From NCBI GenBank assembly GCA_029859485.1, contig JAOUDB010000232.1, forward strand, positions 1-5,102: 5,102 nucleotides of DNA. Direction: 5' to 3'. The notes beneath the pieces are model-generated. The model saw only the letters and a list, made by a program, of their open reading frames with translations. It searched no databases and had not been told where the DNA came from. Numbering within the stretch: the first letter of the stretch is position 1; each line of letters opens with the position of its first letter. The translations under genes were made by a program, and so were the position numbers. The stretch comes from Desulfuromonadales bacterium. Its GTDB lineage: Bacteria > Desulfobacterota > Desulfuromonadia > Desulfuromonadales > BM103. Positions 1 to 4,802 of this stretch are shown here, piece after piece.

Positions 1-114
1 CATGTTTTTAGCTTCGCCGCCGCGCCAGTTGGTTTCTTTGCCATAGCGTATAATCCAAACATTGAATATGCCAAGCGCAATGATGATCTGACATAGAACA
101 ATAAAATTCTGCAT
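1..114 (-). CDS. DoxX-like small membrane protein, N-terminal part
   Basis: The gene reads leftward and is cut by the window start, so only the first 38 codons are present. The protein begins MQNFIVLCQIIIALGIFNVW, a hydrophobic first membrane segment at about residues 3-22. It continues with a charged stretch containing R-Y-G-K and the sequence WRGGEAKNM at residues 30-38. From memory, the order 'NVW...R...RGG-AKNM' matches small four-helix DoxX-like proteins of Proteobacteria, inner-membrane proteins whose function is mostly undefined (some relatives are tied to thiosulfate or redox chemistry). The start is supported by a ribosome site AAAGGTGG on the minus strand a few bases upstream. No neighbour on this strand is visible, so it is probably transcribed alone from a promoter just upstream. 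The family call is from memory of the N-terminus only. Confidence 0.72.
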   Translation of the reverse strand, partial: MQNFIVLCQIIIALGIFNVWIIRYGKETNWRGGEAKNM

Positions 115-135
115 TTTGACCACCTTTCTTGAGGC

Positions 136-163
136 TAACTTCAGTTAAAGTTTTGCAATTATA
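136..163 (-). promoter_or_regulatory. Possible -10 box and small dyad upstream of the DoxX-like gene
   Basis: On the minus strand a perfect TATAAT lies at 158-163, 44 bases before the start codon. No good -35 box is found at 16-18 bases from it. Just downstream in the predicted leader is the inverted repeat TAACT-TC-AGTTA (136-147). This is where a repressor could bind, but it is short and may be chance. Confidence 0.3.
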
Positions 164-233
164 TATTAGTTCTCATACTTAGCCAGCTTGTGCTACCGGT
201 TTATCTTCACTTTCTTCTTAAGAAAATCATCCT

Positions 234-266
234 AAAAAAAACGGCCGTCAGGATGCTTTAGCCGTT
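234..266 (-). terminator. Rho-independent terminator-like hairpin, minus strand
   Basis: Read on the minus strand, AACGGC (261-266) pairs with GCCGTT (240-245) around a 15-base loop and is followed directly by a run of T (positions 234-240). No minus-strand gene is seen to the right of it. Its likely effect is to stop antisense transcription before the DoxX-like promoter. A second pairing, CATCCT (228-233) with AGGATG (250-255), is also possible and crosses the first stem. Confidence 0.5.
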
Positions 267-333
267 CCTGGATTGCAGGATCTAGTATTAGTTGTTCCAA
301 TCATTGCACCGTTCCTAACGCGCTTCTATTAAC

Positions 334-342
334 TGTTATACT
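334..342 (+). promoter_or_regulatory. Extended -10 promoter candidate for the SRPBCC gene
   Basis: TGTTATACT is a TG-N-TATACT extended -10 element. No convincing -35 hexamer sits 16-18 bases upstream. If used, transcription would start near 349 and leave a leader of about 160 bases, which is long, so another promoter may be the real one. Confidence 0.22.
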
Positions 343-508
343 GATTTCAAAGTGTGTTGATTAATTCGATTCCAGTGGCAAAGGCTGTCACGAATATAAC
401 TTGTGTAAGATCCTCGGCTGGTGAATTAGTTGAACATCTGTTTTTTGACTATGTTGGGATCTTTGTTGGTGTTGGCCGAAATTTCAAAGGAACAGAGGAA
501 TAAATCTG

Positions 509-1000
509 ATGCCTCGCTTTAATTACGAATCTATTATAGGTGCACCTGCAAATCTTGTATTTGACTGGCACCACGATCCAGCAGCCATCGAAAAACTCAC
601 CCCACCATGGGAGCCTGTTAAGGTGGTAGGCACACCGGCGTGCATTGATCAACTCGGCTCTCGCACCGCTTTAAAAATGTCCATTTTTGGTGTTATTCAC
701 TTTCATTGGGTGGCGGAACACCGAAATTACCAACCAGGAAAGTCTTTTTAGGATGTACAAATTCGTGGCCCTTTTGCACGATGGTGTCACACCCATTCAG
801 TGGAACCGATAGATGAGAACGCCTGTCGGTATATTGATAGCGTTGATTATAAAGTGCCAATCGGTTGGCTGGGAGAGTTGCTTGGTGAATGGTTTGTACG
901 CCAAAAGCTAAAAAAAATGTTTGCGTATCGTCATCAGTTGGTGAAAATGGAATGCGAAGGATTGTCCGCTGCCAATAGCGATCACTCACACTTGACCTAA
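509..1000 (+). pseudogene. SRPBCC family (START-like) protein, interrupted by an in-frame TAG
   Basis: The gene starts at an ATG preceded by GAGGA at 495-499. It runs in one frame for 164 codons including the final TAA, broken only by a TAG at codon 81 (749-751). Before the stop, residues 1-80 carry features of ligand-binding SRPBCC proteins: 'APANLVFDW', 'IEKLTPPWEPVKVV' and 'FHWVAEHRNYQPGKSF'. After it the same frame continues 'DVQIRGPFARWCHTHSVEP', then 'CRYIDSVDYKVP' and a C-terminal helix 'LLGEWFVRQKLKKMFAYRH', all as expected for the second half of the fold. The family is a cytosolic helix-grip fold binding hydrophobic ligands; the ligand here is unknown. Both halves look intact, so the loss is recent, or the TAG is a sequencing error or is read through. 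As I recall, relatives have Q or R at or near this position, so CAG to TAG is the simplest change. Neither half alone could form the whole fold. Confidence 0.85.
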
Positions 1001-1082
1001 CAAAGTTAGAGCTAGGGTCTATTTCTCATAAGATACGACTGCCAGTAAGCATTTGCGTTACAGGAATGCAGGAAAATCGAGA

Positions 1083-1625
1083 ATGATTATAGCAAGAGCC
1101 TTTCTTATCTATTTGATATTATCAGTCGTTACTTTAGCTTCATGTGGAACGCAGTCGCCAGGACACATCACACAAACTACATCCAGTTTTGATGGTTCAA
1201 AACAGCTTATTATGGAGCCCGCCTGGCTTTATAGTTCAATAATTAAACTAGCTTTATTCAAAAGTTCAAAAATGCCCAACGAAAAACTGATTCTTACTGC
1301 AGTGGTACGTGGTTCTCATATCTTTGATGATGATCCCTCTTTGCATTTCAATATCGATGGTGAAACTTTGAGTTTGAGCTCAGTTGACAGATTGAGAGAC
1401 ATTGGTACTTCAGAGGGTTTTACTGGCTCTGGTTTTTACGTTGCTCCATCTAATTGGTCTTCAAAAGATTACCTTGTAGATGTGTCCTTAATAGAAAAAA
1501 TAATAGCGGCAGAAGATGTTTATGTCACCGTGGAGCTTACGGATTCTTATGCAGAGGGTATTTTTTCAAATGATGCTCCGATAACAGCAAGACAAGCGTT
1601 CAAGGATTTTCTAAAGCAGATATAA
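1083..1625 (+). CDS. Predicted outer-membrane lipoprotein of unknown function
   Basis: A 180-residue protein. Its N-terminus is a lipoprotein signal peptide: short n-region with R5, hydrophobic core at residues 6-18 and lipobox L-A-S-C ending at C21. The residue after the Cys is Gly rather than Asp, which in Gram-negatives predicts transfer to the outer membrane. The mature part (about 160 residues) has no further membrane segment; it includes 'LILTAVVRGSHIF' near residue 72, a 'GSGFYVAPSNWSS' stretch near residue 118, and an acidic region before a helical end. I do not recognise the domain, though similar hypothetical lipoproteins probably exist in gammaproteobacteria. The ATG at 1083 is preferred to a TTG at 1053 because AGGAAAA precedes it at a suitable distance and the signal peptide then starts at once. 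It lies 82 bases after the SRPBCC gene on the same strand and ends before a terminator. Confidence 0.85.
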   Translation: MIIARAFLIYLILSVVTLASCGTQSPGHITQTTSSFDGSKQLIMEPAWLYSSIIKLALFKSSKMPNEKLILTAVVRGSHIFDDDPSLHFNIDGETLSLSSVDRLRDIGTSEGFTGSGFYVAPSNWSSKDYLVDVSLIEKIIAAEDVYVTVELTDSYAEGIFSNDAPITARQAFKDFLKQI

Positions 1626-1696
1626 GCAATACAAATCCAAAATTGTGAGTGAATATAATTGGGAGTGTATCCCATAGATAGCTACTGATAAAACAC

Positions 1697-1732
1697 GAAA
1701 GCCCTCCTTCTTATGACCGGGGGCTTTCTTCC
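1697..1732 (+). terminator. Rho-independent terminator after the lipoprotein gene
   Basis: GAAAGCCC (1697-1704) pairs with GGGCTTTC (1721-1728); two more pairs (one a wobble) extend the stem inward. The right arm runs into TTCTTCCC, a modest U-tract. It begins about 70 bases after the lipoprotein stop codon. Confidence 0.65.
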
Positions 1733-1857
1733 CTTGCAGTGTTTCTGGGAAACTTGCATTTCTACCAATGCCATACCATCCGATCAATATCAGAGGATAA
1801 ATAGGAATAACTTATAGGGCCATCATTCGAGTCCAACTAAGGAAGCCAACAAAGATT

Positions 1858-1899
1858 GAGGCAGACACACTATTTTAGAGTTGCCCGCCTCTTTTATTT
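1858..1899. terminator. Terminator hairpin downstream of lysR, possibly bidirectional
   Basis: GAGGC (1858-1862) pairs with GCCTC (1887-1891). On the minus strand G-U pairs extend this to about ten pairs; on the plus strand two A-C mismatches interrupt it. It sits 38 bases past the lysR stop, so it probably ends lysR. The minus-strand tail is only AATCTTTG, while the plus-strand tail TTTTATTTC is better, so it may act in both directions. Confidence 0.45.
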
Positions 1900-1937
1900 C
1901 TCGCTTCTTCATGACCGTTCCTATTTAAGGCTATATA

Positions 1938-2825
1938 TTAGCACTCTCCGAGAAGTTCTTTGGTCTTTTGTTCAAACCAGTCATAACGTCTCGGTAGTTT
2001 GCGGTGCTTTTTCTTGACCAGAAACAGCTCGTCATAGATTGGCACTTTCAACTCGGCGATATGGAGTGATGATTTTTGAGGAAAATGACGAACAGCCATT
2101 TCCGGTAATACTGTGTAACCAAGACCTTCCGAGACGGGTATTAAGATCTGGTTGATCTGGTTGATGTAACCCTTTTTTCGTAACTTTTCTACACTATGAA
2201 ATTGCTTACTAAAGTTGGCACTCAACAGTCGGTCCGCATAATGGCCGCCATCGGGGTGGTCAATAAAACCGACCCCTTCCAAACTGTCAAAAGTTATGGA
2301 TTGAGACAAATAGTCACTCGGCAGAACAAGGCACAAAGAGTCAGTGCCAAGCGACTCATACTCCAATTCCGATGAAGAGGAAGGTTGTGTGACTATCCCA
2401 AGATCAATCGTATTCGCTAATATGCTCTGGATGATTCGTGTGTTGGGTGCCGCTTCAACAGCGACCATCAATTCGGGATGTTCTTTTTGTCTTTCCAGGT
2501 AGTGGGGATATAGGAAGGTTGCCATTGCCCCTGAACAGGCAATGCGGCATTCCCCTTTATGCGGATCATCAAACCGCAGCTCACTGTAGAGTTGATCTTC
2601 TTCCTGAGTTCTTTTACGACCAAACCGGTAAAGAAGTTCGCCTTCCCGGGTCAACTCGAACCGCTTCCCAGTCCGGTCCAGTAAAGGGACACCCACCTGT
2701 TCTTCCAACTTTTTAACATGTTGGCTGACACCTGGCTGGGTCATATACAGCTTTTCGGCAGTCTGGGTAAAATGACCGACTTCGACCAAAGTGAGAAAGG
2801 TGTGCAGGTATTGCTGGTTGATCAT
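1938..2825 (-). CDS. LysR-type transcriptional regulator
   Basis: A full-length 295-residue LysR-type regulator; the family is usually about 290-330 residues. Residues 3-62 are the winged helix-turn-helix, with 'HFTQTAEKLYMTQPGVSQHVKKLE' (18-41), the recognition helix at about 28-41 and the wing at 'LLDRTGKRFELTREGE'. A linker helix follows to about residue 88. The rest is the periplasmic-binding-protein-like effector domain, starting at 'GECRIACSGAMATF' and including 'IDLGIVTQ' and 'SEGLGYTVLPEMAV', both typical of the fold. Such proteins act as tetramers, bind T-N11-A dyads, usually repress their own gene and activate a divergent one when a small molecule binds. The divergent neighbour is a VOC enzyme, and a strong dyad lies between them, so that gene is the likely target. 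The effector cannot be read from the sequence. The start ATG has AAAGG on the minus strand about eight bases upstream. Confidence 0.95.
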   Translation of the reverse strand: MINQQYLHTFLTLVEVGHFTQTAEKLYMTQPGVSQHVKKLEEQVGVPLLDRTGKRFELTREGELLYRFGRKRTQEEDQLYSELRFDDPHKGECRIACSGAMATFLYPHYLERQKEHPELMVAVEAAPNTRIIQSILANTIDLGIVTQPSSSSELEYESLGTDSLCLVLPSDYLSQSITFDSLEGVGFIDHPDGGHYADRLLSANFSKQFHSVEKLRKKGYINQINQILIPVSEGLGYTVLPEMAVRHFPQKSSLHIAELKVPIYDELFLVKKKHRKLPRRYDWFEQKTKELLGEC

Positions 2826-2846
2826 AGAAGTGCCTTTGATAACTGA

Positions 2847-2877
2847 AAATTATCATATGGATAATATATGATAATTT
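2847..2877. promoter_or_regulatory. Perfect 12-bp inverted repeat: predicted LysR-type operator
   Basis: AAATTATCATAT (2847-2858) and ATATGATAATTT (2866-2877) are perfect reverse complements around a 7-base spacer. Inside it is a second dyad, ATTATC-ATATG-GATAAT (2849-2865), which fits the T-N11-A pattern of LysR-type sites. A further GATAAC lies at 2838-2843. The motif covers the -10 side of the predicted lysR promoter and abuts the -35 side of the VOC promoter, the expected place for self-repression plus activation. Binding is inferred from position and symmetry. Confidence 0.72.
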
Positions 2878-2888
2878 ATTTTTTTCAA
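2861..2888 (-). promoter_or_regulatory. Predicted sigma-70 promoter of lysR
   Basis: On the minus strand TTGAAA (2883-2888) is followed by 16 bases and TATTAT (2861-2866). Most of it lies within the inverted repeat, so regulator bound there should block it. Confidence 0.5.
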
Positions 2889-2904
2889 CCCCTTGATCTA
2901 TAGT
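2876..2904 (+). promoter_or_regulatory. Predicted promoter of the VOC gene with a poor -35
   Basis: TATAGT at 2899-2904 is a reasonable -10. The hexamer 17 bases upstream (2876-2881, TTATTT) is a poor -35 and touches the right arm of the operator. A weak -35 next to an activator site is typical of promoters that need a LysR-type activator. Confidence 0.35.
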
Positions 2905-2948
2905 GGTTTCAACGAAGAGAAACAAAACACATACCAAAGGAGTTGATC

Positions 2949-3452
2949 ATGTCTAGCTCATATCCACGCACATTCTCTCATATCGGCATTTCGGTGCCAG
3001 ACCTGGAAGCCGCTGTAAAGTTCTATACCGAGGTGTTGGGTTGGTATCTAATTATGGAACCGACCGACGTCGTTGAAGACGATAGCGCAATCGGTGAAAT
3101 GTGTACCGATGTTTTCGGGGCCGGGTGGGAGAAATTTCGCATTGCTCACCTGTCAACTGGAGATCGCATCGGTGTCGAACTGTTTGAGTTTAAAAACCAA
3201 ACGAATCCTGAAGACAATTTTGAATACTGGAAAACAGGCATTTTCCACTTTAGTGTGCAAGACCCCAACGTAGAAGAGCTTGCGGAAAAGATTGTTGCCG
3301 CCGGTGGCAAGCGGCGTATGAAAGCGCCACGCTATTACTACCCGGGGGAAAAACCTTACCGCATGATTTATATGGAAGACCCGTTCGGCAATATCCTGGA
3401 AATTTACAGCCACAGCTATGAGCTGCATTACTCTAGTGGAGCATACAACTAG
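2949..3452 (+). CDS. VOC family (glyoxalase/dioxygenase-fold) metalloenzyme
   Basis: A 167-residue protein with two beta-alpha-beta-beta-beta modules of the vicinal-oxygen-chelate fold. Module one runs from 'TFSHIGISVPDLEAAVKFYTEVLGW' (8-32) to 'GDRIGVELFEF' (71-81); module two from 'GIFHFSVQDPNVEELAEKIVAAGG' (97-120) to 'YMEDPFGNILEIYSHSYE' (141-158). The four expected metal ligands can be placed at H11, E77, H100 and E151, matching the H/E/H/E pattern of glyoxalase I, so the metal site appears intact. It is longer than E. coli GloA (135 residues), and I recall similar 'lactoylglutathione lyase-like' proteins in gammaproteobacteria whose substrate is not established. It should be a cytosolic enzyme acting on a small oxygenated compound. 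The ATG at 2949 is chosen because AAAGGAG at 2936-2942 is six bases upstream; a TTG at 2943 would abut that site. It is divergent from the LysR gene, its likely regulator. Confidence 0.92.
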   Translation: MSSSYPRTFSHIGISVPDLEAAVKFYTEVLGWYLIMEPTDVVEDDSAIGEMCTDVFGAGWEKFRIAHLSTGDRIGVELFEFKNQTNPEDNFEYWKTGIFHFSVQDPNVEELAEKIVAAGGKRRMKAPRYYYPGEKPYRMIYMEDPFGNILEIYSHSYELHYSSGAYN

Positions 3453-3483
3453 GCTCACAGGGTCTCTTGTGACCTCCTCATAA

Positions 3484-3530
3484 GGCAAAGAACTTTGCCC
3501 CACTCACAACCCCTCCGGTGAGTGGAGCAT
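3484..3530 (+). terminator. Two adjacent hairpins after the VOC gene, possible terminator
   Basis: GGCAAA-GAAC-TTTGCC (3484-3499) is a perfect 6-bp stem. Immediately after it CCACTCAC (3500-3507) pairs with GTGAGTGG (3518-3525) around ten bases. The sequence that follows (AGCATTCTCATTT) is only moderately T-rich, so termination would be weak or the hairpins may instead protect the mRNA end. Confidence 0.45.
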
Positions 3531-3538
3531 TCTCATTT

Positions 3539-3641
3539 GTCACGACTTCTGAGAAGAAAACGAGCTTCTTATTGATAGAGGTATTTAGTAAGCTCTTTAA
3601 TACACAAAACTACGGCCGCCAGGGTTCGATCCTTGGTGGCC
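3539..3641 (+). repeat. 103-bp dispersed repeat, copy 1
   Basis: This segment recurs at 4591-4693 in the same orientation, with 89 of 103 positions identical and no gaps. Similarity stops sharply at both ends. It starts GTCACGACTT and ends with a 10-bp stem: GGCCGCCAGG (3614-3623), an 8-base loop, and CTTGGTGGCC (3632-3641), followed by TTTCC. The middle (block 61-70 of the repeat, AATACACAAA) is fully conserved. It contains a promoter-like TTGATA-18-TTTAAT. I do not recognise the family; it could be a small mobile or non-coding element or a worn gene fragment. Confidence 0.8.
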
Positions 3642-3705
3642 TTTCCTATGTTGCCGAACTTAACGAAAGGATATATGAGGAGTTGGGAAAAGTGATAAAA
3701 TGTAA

Positions 3706-3790
3706 GTGGGTAAACAAATAATTGTTTGCCTCCTGAATGACATTTCCCCGTAGACCTCTTCCCCCATCCTTTGGCTGCGGGGAATTTTTT
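3706..3790 (+). ncRNA. Candidate small non-coding RNA
   Basis: An extended -10 box, TGATAAAAT at 3693-3701, would start a transcript near 3706-3708. The predicted RNA would hold a 9-bp hairpin at 3709-3730 (loop ATAA, one wobble pair) and end at the strong terminator at 3744-3790, about 80 bases in all. No -35 box is evident and no known RNA family is recognised. The alternative is that the terminator serves a longer transcript starting within the repeat or in the VOC gene. Confidence 0.25.
3744..3790 (+). terminator. Strong rho-independent terminator with no gene in front
   Basis: TTCCCCGTAG (3744-3753) pairs with CTGCGGGGAA (3775-3784), ten pairs with one wobble, around a 21-base loop. Six T follow directly (3785-3790). 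The nearest supported upstream gene ends almost 300 bases earlier and has its own hairpins. Confidence 0.75.
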
Positions 3791-3954
3791 ATAATGCAGC
3801 CAATTTGAGAACTATTCCTGACGGCTCAAGTTTTGAAGCTAAATATCAGGAGAAGGATTTCTAGTACACCTCATTTCTTGTATTTTTGTGTTGAAAGCTC
3901 GAACAGGGCCCTTTGTTAGTCATATAGTGAAGAACTTTTATGAGTTTTGTTTGG

Positions 3955-3963
3955 TGATATAAT
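3955..3963 (+). promoter_or_regulatory. Extended -10 promoter of the small membrane protein gene
   Basis: TGATATAAT is a consensus extended -10 (TG-N-TATAAT). No good -35 is seen, as is usual for this promoter type. Transcription would start near 3970, leaving a leader of about 25 bases that contains the ribosome site. Confidence 0.55.
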
Positions 3964-3994
3964 GTAACCAGAAGCCAATAAAGGGGGTGAGAAA

Positions 3995-4276
3995 ATGGAC
4001 ACTCTCAAGGGTACATTGTGGACTATAGTGGGTGTTGTAACTTTAGGATTGCTATGTCTGACTTTATTGCAAATAATCAGTGTTTTACCCTATTTTCTCG
4101 GTGAAAAAGTGATTGTGGTGGAGTCTTCGGCTTACCTGCTCGGTCATCTGACGGGTAGTATTGTAATGTTTATTATCTTGATTTGGGGTTCAAGAAAAGC
4201 ATGGATGAATGCATTCAGGTGGTTTCATCATGAGATGAAGGGTAGCAGAGGTCATGGCCAACTGATCAAACATTGA
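3995..4276 (+). CDS. Small membrane protein of unknown function, two helices
   Basis: A 93-residue protein. Residues 8-34 form a long hydrophobic helix (WTIVGVVTLGLLCLTLLQII and on), a short loop with GEKVIVVESS follows, and residues 46-66 form a second helix (YLLGHLTGSIVMFIILIWG). The C-terminal tail of about 27 residues is basic and His-rich (K, R and five H), so by the positive-inside rule both ends should face the cytoplasm. There is no signal peptidase site or known motif. The ATG is preceded by a strong ribosome site AAGGGGG seven bases upstream and by a good promoter, and a terminator follows, which together support a real, singly transcribed gene. It lies between the two copies of the 103-bp repeat. 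I do not recognise the family. Confidence 0.75.
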   Translation: MDTLKGTLWTIVGVVTLGLLCLTLLQIISVLPYFLGEKVIVVESSAYLLGHLTGSIVMFIILIWGSRKAWMNAFRWFHHEMKGSRGHGQLIKH

Positions 4277-4310
4277 TGATTTATGTGTATCCCTCAGTGA
4301 GAAAAACGGT

Positions 4311-4346
4311 GAAAGCCTCTGGCTCTCTATTTCAGGGGCTTTTTAC
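4311..4346 (+). terminator. Rho-independent terminator after the small membrane protein gene
   Basis: AAAGCCTCT (4312-4320) pairs with AGGGGCTTT (4334-4342), one wobble, around a 13-base loop. The right arm runs into a short T tract. It begins about 35 bases after the stop codon. Confidence 0.7.
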
Positions 4347-4491
4347 ATAGCAGAACAAATAACAAGGAAGTGCGTGGTTAATGTGGTGAAGGGATCGGTC
4401 AGATTTTGGGTAATTCCACAACCAAAAACAATGCAGGAGCATAAAGAGACACTTATAGCATCTATTCCTTTAGTTCTGTCTAAATGTAACC

Positions 4492-4510
4492 TTAGATTGA
4501 TTGAATCTAA
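4492..4510. promoter_or_regulatory. Perfect 7-bp inverted repeat, possible protein-binding site
   Basis: TTAGATT-GATTG-AATCTAA is a perfect dyad with a 5-base spacer, 81 bases before repeat copy 2. It has no T run after it, so it is not a terminator. No gene start is close, and its role is unknown. Confidence 0.35.
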
Positions 4511-4590
4511 TCATTACCTCTAATAAGTTATTACAAGTTACGTTTCTTGCCTTGAAATTTAAAGGGGGTGTTGCCACTGAATTACTAAAT

Positions 4591-4693
4591 GTCACGACTT
4601 ATGAGACGAAAATCGACTTTTTATTAATAGAGGTATTCAGTAAGCTTTTTAATACACAAAACTATGGCCACCAGGGGTCGATCCTTCGTGGCC
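4591..4693 (+). repeat. 103-bp dispersed repeat, copy 2
   Basis: The partner of 3539-3641, same orientation and equal length, with 14 substitutions. Five cluster at positions 23-30 of the repeat, where each copy can form its own small stem. The promoter-like hexamers are TTAATA and TTTAAT, 18 bases apart. The flanks are unrelated to those of copy 1, so it is a discrete unit and not the edge of a larger duplication. Confidence 0.8.
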
Positions 4694-4703
4694 GTTTTTA
4701 TTT
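4666..4703 (+). terminator. Terminator-like hairpin at the end of repeat copy 2
   Basis: GGCCACCAGG (4666-4675) and CTTCGTGGCC (4684-4693) form a 10-position stem with one C-C mismatch and one wobble. It is followed by GTTTTTATTT, a good U-tract. In copy 1 the same stem has all ten pairs but a poorer T tail. The G-T pair of copy 1 (3618/3637) is A-T here, so pairing is kept. Confidence 0.6.
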
Positions 4704-4802
4704 ATCAGGGTTTCTAAGGATTGACAGTTTCTCACTGAATCCAGACAGCTAAAGCCAATAACACAACTTATGGGACTCACTGATAACACTTTTGACAAGT
4801 TC

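Larger units (their letters stand above)
115..508. other. Intergenic region between the divergent DoxX-like and SRPBCC genes
   Basis: About 394 bases without a supported gene. It holds the minus-strand promoter candidate and terminator-like hairpin listed separately, an extended -10 candidate at 334-342, and a ribosome site at 495-499 for the SRPBCC gene. Stretches 270-330 and 345-480 show no further structure I can support. Confidence 0.6.
1626..1937. other. Convergent intergenic region between lipoprotein and lysR genes
   Basis: About 312 bases where the two genes face each other. It contains the two terminator hairpins listed separately. Between them (1733-1857) only a small GCATT/AATGC hairpin is visible, with no open frame worth calling. 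Confidence 0.6.
3453..3994. other. Gene-poor region between VOC and the small membrane protein
   Basis: About 542 bases. It holds the two VOC-end hairpins, the first copy of the 103-bp repeat, a possible small-RNA unit ending in a strong terminator at 3744-3790, and the promoter of the next gene. A 67-codon open frame runs across the repeat from a GTG at 3518, but it lacks a ribosome site and a recognisable product. Positions 3791-3930 show nothing I can support. Confidence 0.6.

Noticed and set aside
387..430. Third copy of the 103-bp repeat, because TGTCACGA also occurs here.
   Set aside because: Similarity ends after about eight bases.
800..1000. Separate short gene starting at ATG 800.
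   Set aside because: It is in the same frame as the SRPBCC gene and encodes only the second half of that fold; there is no ribosome site before it.
997..1009. Integron attC-like CTAAC-AAA-GTTAG between the SRPBCC and lipoprotein genes.
   Set aside because: The core sites are only three bases apart, the GTTRRRY end is not satisfied, and no matching attC occurs after other genes in the window.
2438..2716. Plus-strand open frame opposite lysR.
   Set aside because: It lies fully inside the lysR gene on the other strand, and its protein has no family features.
3153..3503. Minus-strand 116-codon open frame opposite the VOC gene.
   Set aside because: It overlaps a well-supported VOC gene with intact metal ligands and has no recognisable domain.
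3611..3641. tRNA or tRNA 3'-end remnant: the repeat hairpin of copy 1 has a T-loop-like GGTTCGATCC.
   Set aside because: No D arm, anticodon stem or matching 5' acceptor strand is found upstream, there is no CCA end, and copy 2 changes the loop to GGGTCGATCC. A simple hairpin explains it.
3518..3721. 67-codon open frame spanning repeat copy 1.
   Set aside because: It starts at GTG inside a hairpin arm with no ribosome site, and its 3' part is unrelated to the frame over copy 2. The frame is mentioned only for the third-position pattern.
4560..4570. TAAAGGGGGTG, identical to the ribosome site at 3979-3989, as a sign of a second small gene.
   Set aside because: The next start-like codon (TTG 4571) is too close and its frame stops after five codons; surrounding bases are unrelated to those at 3979.
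4501..4752. 83-codon open frame spanning repeat copy 2.
   Set aside because: TTG start inside a dyad, no ribosome site, no recognisable product, and it runs through a terminator-like hairpin.
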